A stretch of DNA of 64,000 nt from Anoplopoma fimbria (GCF_027596085.1 NC_072469.1:15258238-15322237); one strand, 5' to 3'. Positions 15,586-28,403 are shown, counted from the first letter of the stretch. Numbers and translations are program-made. The notes: generated from the letters alone by a model not told the origin.

Positions 15586-16324
15586 AATTTGTGACTCCTA
15601 AGAGAGACGTTTTTTGTTTTTGTGTAGCAGAAGTGTAGAACCGAAAAGAGAAATGGAATCACACTGTTTAAAGAGCAGTGGAGGTGTTTTAAACACAGCG
15701 TTAAATATTAAGGGAAACATGCATATTTCAAAACCTTGAAGAAAAAAACCTTGTTGGTTCAAATCCAAATAGAACAAAAGGTTCACATGTAGTAGCAACA
15801 AACTGGTTACCTCACAATGCCGGTATCTAACTTCCACACCACGTCCATGTTAACATGTCAACAATAGCCGCACTATTGTTATTGTAGGCCGTGGAGGCTA
15901 TCGAGGATATGGCGGACATCCTTTGAGTGTTTATAGTTGCAGGAGTGAGGAGATATAAACGAGTGGACATAGGTGACTCCGTGAGTCACTCTGGGAAGAT
16001 GAGCATTCATGAATAGCAGCTCAAGCCGTGTTCCTCCGACTTGGCTCAACGGAGTTCATCAGCCAGCCGTGAGCTCCAGGAAACAGATGGGGCCCCGATA
16101 AGCGGAGGAGGATGTCATATTGTGCGTGTCGGTTCTGTTCGAGTGTGTGCTTTCCCATTGTAAATACGGTGTGCGTTCTGGCACATCCAGCTGCTTCCCT
16201 GTTCCATTCGACCTGCGGGACAATTGGCTTGGGGCGGCGCGAGCAGCAGGCCGCTCTCAGGGAGACCAGAGGCCACTGTGACCGCCGGCTCTGCCCTCCC
16301 CGTTCACGGCAGAACAACACAGAG
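15586..16324. other. Noncoding DNA, GC-richer toward the right
   Basis: No gene was recognised. The part after about 16030 is richer in G+C and CpG than its surroundings, which may mark a small regulatory or CpG-rich segment. Confidence 0.4.
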
Positions 16325-16344
16325 GTAAATCACAGTTGTTTATC
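16325..16344 (+). promoter_or_regulatory. Duplicated E-box/forkhead-like word, copy 1
   Basis: The 20-bp word GTAAATCACAGTTGTTTATC combines a CANNTG E-box (CAGTTG) with a forkhead-like TGTTTAT. It recurs 176 bp downstream with one difference. The match to factor consensus motifs is visible; function is inferred. Confidence 0.35.
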
Positions 16345-16500
16345 CCCCCGTCTCGGGGCGATCTCCCAGGAGCCTTGCTCGCTGTTAACCTGAGTCGTGC
16401 CACGCTGTACCAAGGAAGGCGCCCTCCGACCGCCTCCGAGGTACAGAGGGATGCGAGTGAGCCTGCTGCAATCTGGGCCTGCCGAAAATGGAGAAGTGAA

Positions 16501-16520
16501 GTAAATCACAGCTGTTTATC
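16501..16520 (+). promoter_or_regulatory. Duplicated E-box/forkhead-like word, copy 2
   Basis: GTAAATCACAGCTGTTTATC is 19/20 identical to the copy at 16325. Here the E-box is the palindromic CAGCTG. The flanks of the two copies do not match, so this is not simply part of a longer tandem repeat. Confidence 0.35.
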
Positions 16521-19500
16521 TGCATCTGTCAGACAGTGTTTGCACGGGTCGCTGGGAAGAGATATGCCTGCATCTGTATGTGTGTGTGCACGTAGGTACC
16601 AGCGTACACACCTCCTCGCCTGTGTTTGTTTGCAAATGCAGACTTTGGAGGGTGTGAGTCATCGCCACGCTATTACACATTCCTGGGACAATTCCAAGAA
16701 ACGGAGCGGCGAACAGACAGCAGACACCCACACCATCACGTGTCTATTGTAACGTACTCTGGACACACCATGGCATTTAGTAATGATAAAGTCTAATTTA
16801 CTCTAGAGGAGGGTTATTACTCGGCGGGATTCACATTCGGCTTTATTCAACACACACACAGAGGAATTACACTCCTTACACACATAGTGCAAAGAGTGCA
16901 CTACATCATTTTTATTCCATGCTGGATACGTGATCTCCACCTCTTTATCAGGCTTATAAAAAGGTGACCTTTATATGAAATAAGCTCACACCCTCCCTTA
17001 CATGAAGCTAATTCCAGGCAACATGACGCAGGTGTTAGCGTGGAATATCAATGCTGCTCCATTATTCTTTCTCTTCTTCTTCTTTTTTTGCAACTTTCCA
17101 TCTGAGCAAGGAAACTTTCCCCTTGGTGATATGGACCTGGTGAGAGATATTCCCGTGGAAAATTCATGAATTCATAACTTTTTGAGGGTATATTTCACTA
17201 CTGATCTATTGGGCCGTGATAAGAATTCAAAGGTGAATGGAGCTGGAGGACATCTTCAAAGCGGTCGAGGACATCACAGGAAAGCCAATGAGGTGTGTTT
17301 GCCCTCCTCCAGCATCCTCGGAATGCATTCAGTGTGCCCCTCTCACGCAATGTGATGCGCTGTCAGAGAAAATCGGATGCCGTCGCAGTCCACTGCCATT
17401 AACTTGATTTACTTCGGGGGTTTCAGTCAAATTCTGACAAAAAAAAGGAGGTGTCAGCAAGTTTTATCAAGATTTGTGAAACCACGCTAAGACACCTGAA
17501 GAAGAAGTAGAAGGGCATCGATAGCAGCACTTGCACTGAAGGACACTATTAATCAAAGACAGGGTGCATGTATTTGAGTTCCCACTGTAGATAAACACTG
17601 AAGCTACAGTGTGTGAATGTTCTACTATGCATGGGCTTGGTAGCTTCCCCCCCCATGCCAGCTTGATTATCAAAGCTAACGGCCTTTAGCATGTGTCAGT
17701 CCAGGCGGATAACCCCTGGTAGATACAAGAGGACAAGGAGACAATCAAAGGCAGTTGGCTCCACTGGAGTTGACAGTGGCCAGCTTCTGGAGGTGATAAA
17801 GGCCTTTGAACCTGAAAGCTGCTCGAGGCCCCCCTGCTGAGTCCCCCCCCTCGGGCCTGGCCGTAGAGGGGTCTTCTTTGATTTAGGCCCATAGTGAGCT
17901 CTCTTCATCTCTGCTGGAGACACAGATGCAACGAGAGACAGGGAGCAAGAGAGAGTGAAATAGCCCAGATCTATCAGATATTGGTCCATCAGTGGTGGCC
18001 ACTCAACTGCAGGCCGGGTCACCACGTTTGACCTCAAACACTTGACTTGGAATGCAGGGGAAAAAAACAGATAAGTGCATCTGTGAAAGCCTGCAGTCTC
18101 ATATGACGACAGAAGTACGGGTGGTACATCTTTCTCCTAAACATAGAGCGTATGATTGCTTCCCTATTAGCTCGAGCACCGGCTAAGGCAGAGCTTTCCT
18201 CCAAATCACTTTGTAAACTGGATACTCAAACTGGCCAAATTCATAGTTCATACTGTTACTCAGGGCCGGTCATTTACACCCCAATAAATTATATGACTCA
18301 GACCTTCAGATACCCTCAACACCACAACAGGGGAAAGTATGTTCCATGATTGGAAAAGTCTCCTCTACGAGGAAAGACTCCCCGAGAGACATACAGAGTA
18401 AGGTTATGGAACAAAAAAGCAGCGCTGCTCGAGTGTTATTGTGGTTGGTGTCATGTCTGCCTGGGGAGGACACTGTCTACCTTGGCAGCCATGGAGGATG
18501 AACCCTGTTACAAGCTAGGAAACACATTGAATGTGGTTTCGATAAAGAGAGGGACATTTCCCTGAGAGCGGGACATTTGGATTAAGCCTGTTGCCTCAGC
18601 TTCAAAACCAGTTAACACGTTTCAAAAGGTGACATTCCAGCCTACGTTTGAAGTAGACACTGCAGAATAAAATTCAACTGGGAGCCAGGATTTTACGGTG
18701 AGGTGGGAAAGGTGAGGGGTCACGGGGTCAGCCAGGTGAGCCCTGCCTGCGGGGCGACTATCAGTCAACAGGCAGGAGAGGTGAGCGCCACAGCTCGGTG
18801 TGCTCATACGCAACGTGCACCAGTCCGGTGTGTCCGTCCGTTGCAAGAGTGCATACATGCGTGGAAACACAAATACATCCTCGACATATAAGAGAGCATC
18901 TATAATTGCATCTCTGCTTGGAGAGCGGGGGGGGGGATATAACTTGAGGCTTGAGCTAGCTGATATTGCTGCGAAGTCAGAGGATATTTAAGCAAATTGA
19001 GTTACGTCTGGTCGAGCACGTTTTGTCTTTTTAAAATCCAGCTCTGTTTTCAGGAGCACTGGGCTCACTGTTCATTTTCAAGTCCCTTGAGAGGCATAAC
19101 CCCCCCGGAGCTTTATGTATTAAAATAATGTACTGGATGCTTCTCCCTTGCTTGCTGCTCGGGGATGCTAAAATGCCCTACCTGCAAAACTAAATAAAAA
19201 GCAAGCGAGAAGCTGTAAAATTGATTAATCCAGTCAATGACACTCAATATGTTGTTCCTTGTACTTGTGACCACTTGGGGCTAATGACTTGCCCTTTATT
19301 GGCGATTACCTGCGGTCTCTTTACCTTGGACATTACAGCCATGTAGAATGATATCTATATATTTACTGTCTCTTCACCGTCTGCAATCAACCACAGAGGG
19401 AGGGTTGTGGGCAGATGTGCGATGCGCTTGAAGAGGCAAAGCAGAGAAAAAATTAATTGTACAATACTCAAATCACCCCAAAAAAATGAATATGGCAAAA

Positions 19501-22251
19501 GCAAATTGTTTTGAAAATTTCCAGAGGAAAAAGAAAAAATGTTGGCAAGCCTCCCAAAATGCTGTTTGAAAATGCTCTTTGAAGGTAATGAGGCATGCTC
19601 GTGGCACACAGAAGCAGGGGGAGAAGTGCCATGGCAAAGCAGCATGTTCTCAATTGGGATCTTTTTTTGCTTACATATCACTTTAGTTAGGCACGTGTGG
19701 TACATTTCTAATGAAGTGCAGGATCGCGCCCCACCCCCCCTACTAAGGGCATACATGTCTTTTCAGGAAAAAGATGTGGGGGGAAAAAGGTGGAGGAAAC
19801 TTTGTGCCTTGGGTCCTAGACATCAACAGAACTACTCCTGCTTCATGGAATTCTACGTGACCGTAATAAAAACACCCTAACTGATCGAAATTCATATCAT
19901 TTTAACAGCGCAAAATGTGATATCACTCTTAGCTCTATTAAAAAGTACTAGACTCTATCCACTGCAATGAGCAAGGGTGTTATATTAAACTAGCTGTTAT
20001 ACCGGCTGTTTTTATGGTTAATGAGATATGAGAGAATCTCCTCTCTCGAAGGTAATAATACATGTGAGGTAAGGGGGGAAAATTATATTTTTATTGTAAC
20101 TCCAAAACCCTTCAGAATGTGGTGAAATGAATGTGAAAAAAGGGGTTATTAGCCAGCTTTTTGGTGGTAAAAAGGATATAGGGACCATGAAGAATTTATG
20201 TGAAGAACCACTAATAGAAGATTTTCAAACCTCAGCGATCATTTATTTATTGAATGTAAATGGAGAGGCATGGTCGATATAGATTACCGTCAGAGTTGGT
20301 CAGGAGCAAAACAGTACATCGTGAAATTGGGATGAAGTGGCACATAGTGAGGTTTCAAAAATCAATGTATTATGTTTACACACCCTTAAAATTCTCTCAT
20401 TCAAAAAAAGTACAATAAGGAACCTCTTGGTTCTGTCTTCAAAATCAAAGATACAATAGCGCTTTTGTGCAGAAAATGGAGCTACAGCGAAATCTTAGTC
20501 TGAATAAATCAATGTCAACCAACCAAGGTCAGACATTTTCCTGCACCTAAAACATTCTCTTTGTCTTTTAACATGACCATATCAACATAAAAATACATGC
20601 ATGAAACAAATGATGCTGTCTGTTCAAGCCAGCGTTGCCAGATGTACGATCATTTTGCACTATGTAATATGTTTGATTTATAATGCACAAAAGTGCCATA
20701 ATGTTTAATAATTTGACCTTTTAGTGACGCTTAACATTATTGGTTAGTATTACTCTGCGCTGTCTCAGTTAAATTAATTTCCAGATGAATCATACTTCCG
20801 TGTAACCTCCTCTCACATGACCTCTTTCCAGCCTATTATGTGTGCTTGGTGTGGGCTATAATGTTGAACTGCTCAAGGCACATTTGAGCATTTGCAAGAA
20901 AGTTGGCTTTTAATGCAGCAATAAGCCCAGTTATTTATTTGATAAGCTTAGCTCATGGCCTAAACTGTTTCTCATGCAGAATACAAAGAGGCTTAAAATC
21001 GGGCTGTCTTGCAATTTAATTTTGATAATAGGCCAATAGAAGATTTGTCAGACCAATGGACTTATTGACTCATAGGCCTACTATCTTCCACACATCATAG
21101 CTTCATCAGCTTGCTCTAAAGATATAAATAAATGAAACGGTGTAGATGTAGGTGTGTCAAAAAGTCTTTTACTTTTTGGTTGATAAATGTGGCTCATTTT
21201 TAAGCTTAAACTCATTTTCTTTATGTTGGTAAAACTGTTTCTATTACCATTTCTGTTGCAAGAGAAGAAATATCCTGCAGTGTTGTAAAATTATTTAGAC
21301 AAGCCAATTCAACCATTCACTACTAATTCAACATACACCAACAACCATTTCAATCATGCTGGAACAAGTGAATATTTTTGCTTGGAAAATGACTAACAAT
21401 TAACTGACGGAAATGTCGAGCAAGTTTCAATTAATATATGAAATGGAAACTTCTTCTGTGATTTTAAATAACTTGTCCCATAAAGAACCGTTTAGGGGTG
21501 CCTTGTACTGTATCCAGATAAAGGACCTGAAAAAGTTAAAAAGACAGCCACTTGTTTTCAGAGTGTATGCAGAGAGAAAATCTCTTTTTTTACGCATAAT
21601 CCAAACAGAAACGCTGCCCTTCAAATCTGCTCCCTCCACAACAGACGAAGAGGAGGAAACCAAATCCAGCTAATCTGTAATGCATTAGCAAGCACACTAA
21701 CAGTATGTTACAGCCCATTAGTGGTTAACAATGATAGCTGATTTTCAGATGGCACAGATAGCCATTACAGTAATTCGCTCCAGCCTGCGTCAACTCCCCA
21801 ATGACAACCGCTGCTTCCGACCCCGACATTAGATCAATAATGCAAAACCCCCGTAAAGTTCTGCCTTGTGGTTTCATTTAAAAGAGCTTCCTCTCAAACT
21901 AATGACGCAGGTAAATTGGCTTGTCATCGTTCGGGAGTTGACTGGGAAAGGAACATGGGTCGTTTAAAAAAAAAAAAAAAAGGAGCGCTCCAGGGATGTG
22001 CCTGGCCTCTGTAGGCTTATTGATGGGTTTTTTGTGTCTTGGCTGCCCACCAAATTACTGGACTTGTGTGTGTTTTGCTTTGGGTCAATACGGTGGGAAA
22101 CAGTTTGATGGGGAAACAGCAAGAGAAGCAGCTCAGATCAAGGACTTGCAGAAAACAAGGTTCATCAGTTTAGTTTGAACATGCTTTTCACGTTGGATGC
22201 ACTCATGTACCAAAGAAAATAGAAACAGCGCATCGCTAGAAGCTGCAGATA

Positions 22252-22254
<3 letters not shown>
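16521..22254. other. Noncoding DNA, no gene recognised
   Basis: Nearly 6 kb without a recognised gene or repeat family. It includes G runs near 18928-18935, an A run at about 21966-21980 and short open frames only. The stretch is a reasonable candidate for conserved noncoding sequence, but that needs comparison with other fish. Confidence 0.5.

Positions 22255-22307
<53 letters not shown>
22255..22307. repeat. (CA)n microsatellite, about 26 units
   Basis: Uninterrupted AC run of about 53 bp, followed by a short GATATATAT segment. Confidence 0.97.
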
Positions 22308-22309
<2 letters not shown>

Positions 22310-23150
22310 TATATATTCAGCTGGTCAAACATATGGTCCATTATGTACAATCTGTCCATACCTGCCCACCCTCCCAAGAATCATCCCAGGGGTCGGGCCG
22401 CTTCCATCGATTGCCACCACTTATTAATCAGGCTCTGGGTGGACATCACAGCTCTGCCATTTGTTAGAGGCTCTCCAACAGGATGCCATTAGAGCGTCAC
22501 TGTCGCACATTATCCTGAATAAGTAATGAGGAGGCCGGTAAAGCCGCAGCTTCCTCCCCGCATTAGGATAAACGACCCTCGGGCAGGGAGGGACTAGGAA
22601 CATTCCATGTTTATATGCATGCAGGGAGAACGGGTGAGGGAGAGGGAGAAAAAAGGAACAGATAGACGGAAGAGAGAGGCAGAGAGATGAGCAGTAAGGA
22701 CTTGGGACAAACTAAAGTCTCCAATGAGAGAAGGACATTCAAAATCAATTGCTGAGAGAAGATGCAGACTAAGTGCTTTTGTTACAGCGAGAGAGGCAGA
22801 ATTAGGACTGATTGTTCCGATGCAGACAGACCTTGAATTTGGTTGGAACACAGCAATTTCACTGACACTGTGTTCGTTTTTTTGTCCGACAGCAATATAG
22901 CCTTTGCGGGTCTGAAACACTGGCCTCCAGTGTATTTAACTTTAGGATAAATCACAGTATGTGTCAAACCATCCAGTTTTCCTGGTACCAGGACCAGAGA
23001 AGGAGACCTGTCACAAAGCCATAGGCACCGGCTTGTGATTGAAAGCTTTTAAGGCCGATATAATTCTAGATGAGGATGAATTTGATCTGAAACACCCTAC
23101 ACTTCTCTGACTAGTCCTTTAGCAACCTTTTCTGCTACTAATTCCAGTTC
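22308..23150. other. Noncoding DNA, no gene recognised
   Basis: No gene or repeat family was recognised. A purine-rich stretch lies at about 22620-22690. Confidence 0.5.
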
Positions 23151-23154
23151 CTTG

Positions 23155-23520
23155 TACATCAATAGGCGTGTTTCCACTCAAATGTCAAGTGAATTTCAAG
23201 TGGCATTTTATGCTAATTAAGTGCATTTCCATTAATTGGTTTGGGGCAAATAAACTAGGCTTTGTAGTTTTGTCAGATGAAAGGCTAAGGGAAGATTCTG
23301 ACAGTGGTTAGCAGCTGATCCGTCATGAGAGTTATGTGTTCTCTATATCAGAGTTTATCAAGCAAAGGCGTTTCTATATCCCATTGAGCGCAACTCTTTT
23401 TCGACAAAGGTTAAAACCACCTCAAACAAACATTAAACCTTTTTTGCGCGGGTAATTTTATCGGCTTTTTTTTTTATCTGCGGGGTATTTTTTCGTAGCA
23501 GTACGATAAATGGTGGGTCA
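23155..23520. repeat. Possible degenerate dispersed repeat
   Basis: Phrases such as GCGTGTTTCCACTCAAATG (23166 on) and GGCGTTTCTATATCCCATTG (near 23368) resemble fish non-autonomous repeats that I have only a general impression of. Termini and target-site duplications could not be fixed. Low confidence. Confidence 0.2.
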
Positions 23521-23787
23521 ATAGGGGCCATCAGCTCATTTTGACCCGGAGCCCGCTTGGCTAATACGGTCCTGATCAACCTTGTTAATTATAAATGACA
23601 TTATTCTGGTCAGGTTAACCCAGTCTAGTGACTTATTGTTGTTTCTATCTATTTTCCATATCCTTTAAACTCAGTGGCACCAATAGGGTATAAAGTTTGC
23701 AAAGTGCCATTTAACGTCTCGTCTTTGTTTTGTTACACATATTTCCCTGCATCATTTGCGTCTGTGATGGACTGCTGATTAGTTAGA

Positions 23788-23862
23788 CACAGTCTCTGCA
23801 AAGTGCTTGGAGACAGACTCTTGATGAAGGTCTATATAAATAAACTAGACTCAATTTGACTT
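23788..23862 (+). mobile_element. 3' tail of an L2-like LINE
   Basis: The sequence CTGCAAAGTGCTTGGAGACA followed by CTATATAAATAAACTAGACT matches the conserved 3' tail of fish L2-type elements, which ends in ATAAATAAA and short A/T-rich repeats. Only the tail is recognisable. The upstream part (23640-23787) may be more of the same element, but no coding motif was seen. Confidence 0.55.
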
Positions 23863-24435
23863 GCTGTAAACACAAGAAAAACACGATGTGCCAGAAACCA
23901 CTATTTTTCATACATACTAATATCAATTTGCCCTTGGAATATTATTTTGTGTCAAAAGTGTCTTTCGAGACCAAAGAGGAAGTTGTCAGTGCATCTTAAT
24001 GTCTATGCCATAAATAAAAAATCTCAGAGTTGATTTTTGATTTTTTTTATCGCTTTGCAATAAAAAAATTATTCTCAATGACGTCTCTAATTTTCTAGTC
24101 GCTCCCTCACTTTGAGGGATGATCAATTAAAAACTGCAACACTGCTGCGTAGAAATGCTATAAATCCATCCAACCAAACTTAATCAAAAAGTTAGAGTGC
24201 ACCAGAACAGACTGCTTGAAACCCTTGACGCATCTTGGACTTATCTTCACTGTCCAAAGGAAGTAATGAATCAAAACTTAGTAAAATCCTAAAAATACCA
24301 TCAATTCTCTGTGCAGAGACAGCTGAACTCTTTGATGTTCGCTCTTCTTCCTCTCTCTGTCTCGTCTGTTTGGTCGCAATAATTTTATTTGAATGCCATT
24401 TAAAGCTGCCAGTATGAGTAGTTGCTTTACATTTA
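23863..24435. other. Noncoding DNA, no gene recognised
   Basis: AT-rich, with short open frames only. No named repeat. Confidence 0.5.
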
Positions 24436-24480
24436 CCTTTGTTATTTTCCTAACTACGCCTGTCAGGAAAATAACAAAGG
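24436..24480. repeat. Perfect hairpin, 16-bp stem and 13-nt loop
   Basis: The left arm CCTTTGTTATTTTCCT (24436-24451) and the right arm AGGAAAATAACAAAGG (24465-24480) are exact reverse complements around a 13-nt loop. Pairing stops abruptly on both sides. The stem is short for a typical animal pre-miRNA. It could be a recent templated inversion or the remnant of a palindromic element. Confidence 0.85.
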
Positions 24481-26036
24481 ATAGTCATCATTTTCAGCTG
24501 TTTCTCTACCATGCTGGAACACAAACCGGCTGTCGATTCGGTGCTCATGCATGTTAGCAGATATTTAGCGATGTTAGGGGCCGCTGCGTGGAAGACAAGA
24601 CGGCCCCCTGCAGGGCCCAGGTTTAAGCTCCGCTAATCAATAGACAGGGTTAGATAGCACAGGGGGGGAGAGATTTGCAACATGAAAATATCACTGTGGC
24701 ATATACAGGGAAGGTTTGTCTGCAGGTTGAGGGAAGGTGTAGTTAACAAACTCATTGTGGAAGCAATCCAGCAGACAGCACTTTTAGGAGAAATGTCCTT
24801 TATTTATTTTTTAAAGCCCCTTGGCTTCCGCAAACATTAAAGAGAAGCTTTTCTTGTGAAATCTTCCCTGATGTTTCCCATCCTGCTTTCTGTTTCATTA
24901 AGGAGGCCGTAATGCAGAGAGGATGCCCTTTGAACGACGGAGGGGAGACTTGTCATGTTCGGCCGGAGGAGTTGTTTACAAGAACATGGCTTGCTTTTAA
25001 GGAAATTGGGGGCATGTGTCTGGGTCTCGACGATGTTCAGCGCTGTGACCGGCTCGTTAGTGCCAATGGGATTTGACTCCCGGTTGAACTCCAGTTAATT
25101 TAACCCAAATAAGAACCTTCCAGAAAATGTAAAGTCTAACGAATTTCTGCTGAGTCAAAATGGGTCGGAAGGGATGAATCATCACTAAATGGATTTCTTG
25201 GGGGCGTTCAAAGAAAGTGAATACTCTTGTTCTCATCTGCTCTAAAAAACGGGCAGAATTAGTGTGGATTCATTGTTTTTCATTCACTTCAGAAGCAGCC
25301 AATACTCTCAGGGGTGACAGATAGAGAAACATGGCTGACACACGGAGCAAAAGGACATTTAAGCTCTCTTTGTTCAGGCCTGTTCTTTTAATCATCCCAG
25401 AGTTCGGAGGGCACTTCTCACTCTGTTCAACCTACTACACAACCAGTGAAAGATGCTTATTAGAGTTACTCAGCTGGACATAATGCACAAGCAAGGACAT
25501 TGGAGATGTTTATAATGGTGCTTCAGTGACACGGTCAGCGTCCGCCTCAAATCAATCAGGGGGAGTCTGAATGGAGGGAGTGCTTTAGAAAGGGCGCACG
25601 GCATCATTTATCTTATCATTGGGCGGTTTGTAAGGTTGCTTTGTAAACAAATTGGAATGCAAATTGCATTTGTTTGCTTTTTTTTTTTCCTTCCAAAGCT
25701 TTTCGGGCTTTTTTAAAGCACTTGCCTTTACTGCAATCACACACACACACGTGTATGTATGCCTACACACGCACGCACACTTGGAGGATAATGTTTTCTG
25801 GCATGAGAGAGCTGGACAAACCTCAGATGAATGTTCTCCCTCCCCCGCCAGGTCTGATTTTCTCCTGGTTGTCGCACGGCATGTGTGCGCAAATCAATCA
25901 GGCCCCTTGTTCTAATCAGTCCCACTTATATCACCCTGCAAATAAATGACACCGTTCAGGAGGGGAGATCAATAGGAGATAAGGTGAAAGTCTCCACCGC
26001 TTCTTGTCCACAGGGCACAGGGTTGGGACAGAGTCT
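24481..26036. other. Noncoding DNA, no gene recognised
   Basis: No gene was recognised. It contains a T run at about 25678-25688 and a near-palindromic octamer-like sequence at 25656-25670. Confidence 0.5.
25656..25670. promoter_or_regulatory. Octamer-like near-palindrome
   Basis: AATGCAAATTGCATT contains a perfect POU octamer (ATGCAAAT) and reads almost the same on the other strand. ACAAATTGG, a weak SOX-like word, lies just upstream. The motif match is visible; regulatory use is a guess. Confidence 0.25.
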
Positions 26037-26054
26037 GGGGGGGGGGGGGGGGGG
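26037..26054 (+). repeat. Poly(G) tract, 18 bp
   Basis: Eighteen consecutive G residues. Such a run can form a G-quadruplex and is prone to sequencing length errors. Confidence 0.9.
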
Positions 26055-26188
26055 CACACTTAACTAAACAGCGTTATTCTTTTGTTTTCTACCCAAAAAG
26101 ATTGCACTCTCAAATGTCACTCAATACCCATAGATGAGGAAGTGCTCCGACTGGGAAAAGGTTGGACAAACGGAGCTTAAGTGCATGA

Positions 26189-26192
<4 letters not shown>

Positions 26193-26281
<89 letters not shown>
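26193..26281. repeat. (GT)n microsatellite, about 44 units
   Basis: Uninterrupted GT run of about 89 bp flanked by GAGT/GAGA units. Both strands give spurious dipeptide-repeat frames. Confidence 0.97.
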
Positions 26282-26283
<2 letters not shown>

Positions 26284-26696
26284 TGAGAGAGAGTCAGGCA
26301 CATGAAGACATACTTGGTGGCTTGCATGTGCTAAACAATGAGGGAGGGACAAATCCTTGTCATTGACTCATATTCTCTTGCAGTACCAGGGAGGAAGTGT
26401 ATCCTTTCCCTACCCGGGCCACTGTTCTTTGTGGCATTTGACTGCAACCAATCAACAAAATACAGAGACTCCTGGAACAAGTCTTTCTACTGCATCTGGT
26501 GCTAGTTAATGTAAAAATAGAAATAAAGATGGTAGTTGTAGGTAGAAGTCTTCAGTCTGCCTCTTCTTCCTCAGACTACTACTTTCATTGGCAGCTAACA
26601 CAAGTGATTTCATTTGTTTCTAATTGATAACACATTCTATTAAAAAGACAGAACCAACAGTGTGTTAGCTCAGTACTTTCCAGACGGCATCCTCTG
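26282..26696. other. Noncoding DNA, no gene recognised
   Basis: No gene or repeat family recognised. Confidence 0.45.
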
Positions 26697-26930
26697 GGTT
26701 TTAAAAGTGAAACAATTGTGGAAGTGCCTTAAACTTGTCCCATTTAGAGGAGAATGGACGATAAAGCTGGTTATGCTTTAGGGAGTGACTACCTTGTGAT
26801 TGACAGGTAGCTACCACAGCGTTGTGCGGTCTTGGAGTAGTCCTTGAGCCTGAGGCTTTGAAACGGCTGTCCATAAACCAATGGGTGACGTCACTGTGAT
26901 TACGTCCACATGGTACTGTATATACAGTTT
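26697..26930. repeat. Dispersed teleost repeat with CCAATGGGTGACGTCAC
   Basis: The block includes CCATAAACCAATGGGTGACG (26871-26890), then TCACTGTGATTACGTCCACA and TATATACAGT. I recognise this sequence type as widely dispersed in teleost genomes. It contains a perfect CRE core, TGACGTCA. The class (SINE, MITE or other) cannot be decided from this copy. Confidence 0.5.
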
Positions 26931-28403
26931 TCAACTTCCCAATTCTGTCTGTGGCACTGAGGACCAAGGCCCCTATAGTTTCAGTTTTTATAAAAGGCTA
27001 AGTAACTTCCTAAAACACCTGGGCACTGTAGTTTTAAACCAACTTTACTCAAACTGGAGTAAATAATGTTTTTGTTTAGGACTATTTTCAGTCGCGGATT
27101 AATACACATTTGGAGCTCTAGTGATTATCTGGAGTTGATCCCACATTCTACTGCTGCAGTAAATAAACTACAGTGCCCATGTTCATCATTACAAAATAAC
27201 ATTTAACCTAGTACAGCGCTGTGGCTCACTTTAATAGTATTTGTAAAGCAATGGAGCTCTATGACACAGACGAATAAGTTACATCAGGCTTTGTTTAGAC
27301 AGACCATAATTGTTAGCAGGATACATTTTTTTTTTTGCTTTTTTTATACAAACCGACAATAACTTGTGCATAACAGTAACATATCGCTGTATTTGATTGC
27401 GATTTCTCTGTGACAAAAAGTCAAACCAGATGCATTAATCAGAGAGCAGGAGGAAGGAGGTGCTGTATGAATATGTTTCCAATTTTTTGAGTGCAGTACA
27501 AAAATCATCCACTTCATTAAGTCATATTGCATCAAGTTTGAAGGTAATTTGTAGTTGATGCTGAGTTTTTCCAGGGCAAAACAGCATAATTCCTGCAGGA
27601 TCCAGTGTTTTTGGACCTTGGCACTAAAAGGCAGAATATTTCCCACTGCTAATTTGATCTTGACAATTCACTTTAGTAGTTCGTCCCTTCTGACGAGTCT
27701 GCCAACTATAGACTGTACATTGGAAGGTGGAAGATCCTCTGGAGGACACAGTATCCTGTATTAACCTTGTGTTACACTTGATGGGAGCATTCAAAGTTAA
27801 AAAATAGCGTAATGTGGTCTGGTGTACTGATTCATGTGTGAATTAATCATAGAATGAATGGGGCTTGTCAATAGTTTTAATCACTCCAGGGTCAGAAGTT
27901 CATTTTTAAAAGCCCAGTGTCCTATTTTTAATTTTTTTTTAAAGAGAAACATACTTCAAAAAGCACATAATTATTACCTTATGTACTTTTGCCTGTTTAC
28001 AGTTTGTGGATGCACTGTTGTCTCGGCTCAGCTTTTGCTTATGTTTGTGCACATGGCATAAAATAAAAATAAATAAGCTATACTGTAACCATGCATAAAA
28101 GTGAGTATGTCACAAACAAAGCTTGAGTGAAGCTTTGATACAATTGTGTATAATGTTCAATAATCTTTGTAGGATGTTTAACATTATAATAAACCTACTT
28201 TAGTAGTAATGAGCCAAGGTGACTTGTTACATTGGTCATTCTGCGTGTCCCCATCTGGTCAACCTTTAGTTTAGTTTTTTAGACGAGCAGGCAACCTGCT
28301 GGGAGCTCCGCCCACCTGCTGGGTGCAACTCTTTCAAAACAACTCAGCAGCCGTCCGCCCTGCTCTCTCCCTGCCTCCTGGGAGCACTGAATGAAACATG
28401 CTG
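26931..28403. other. Noncoding DNA, no gene recognised
   Basis: AT-rich, with T runs near 27328 and 27928. Short open frames occur on both strands. Parts may be old repeats that I cannot name. Confidence 0.45.

Noticed and set aside
16336..16752. 138-codon plus-strand frame in GC-rich DNA
   Set aside because: The low stop density comes from GC content. The apparent repeated peptide EVNHSCLS is the duplicated 20-bp DNA word, which recurs in two different frames.
24436..24480. microRNA gene
   Set aside because: The stem is only 16 bp, well short of a usual animal pre-miRNA, and neither arm matches a miRNA I recognise.
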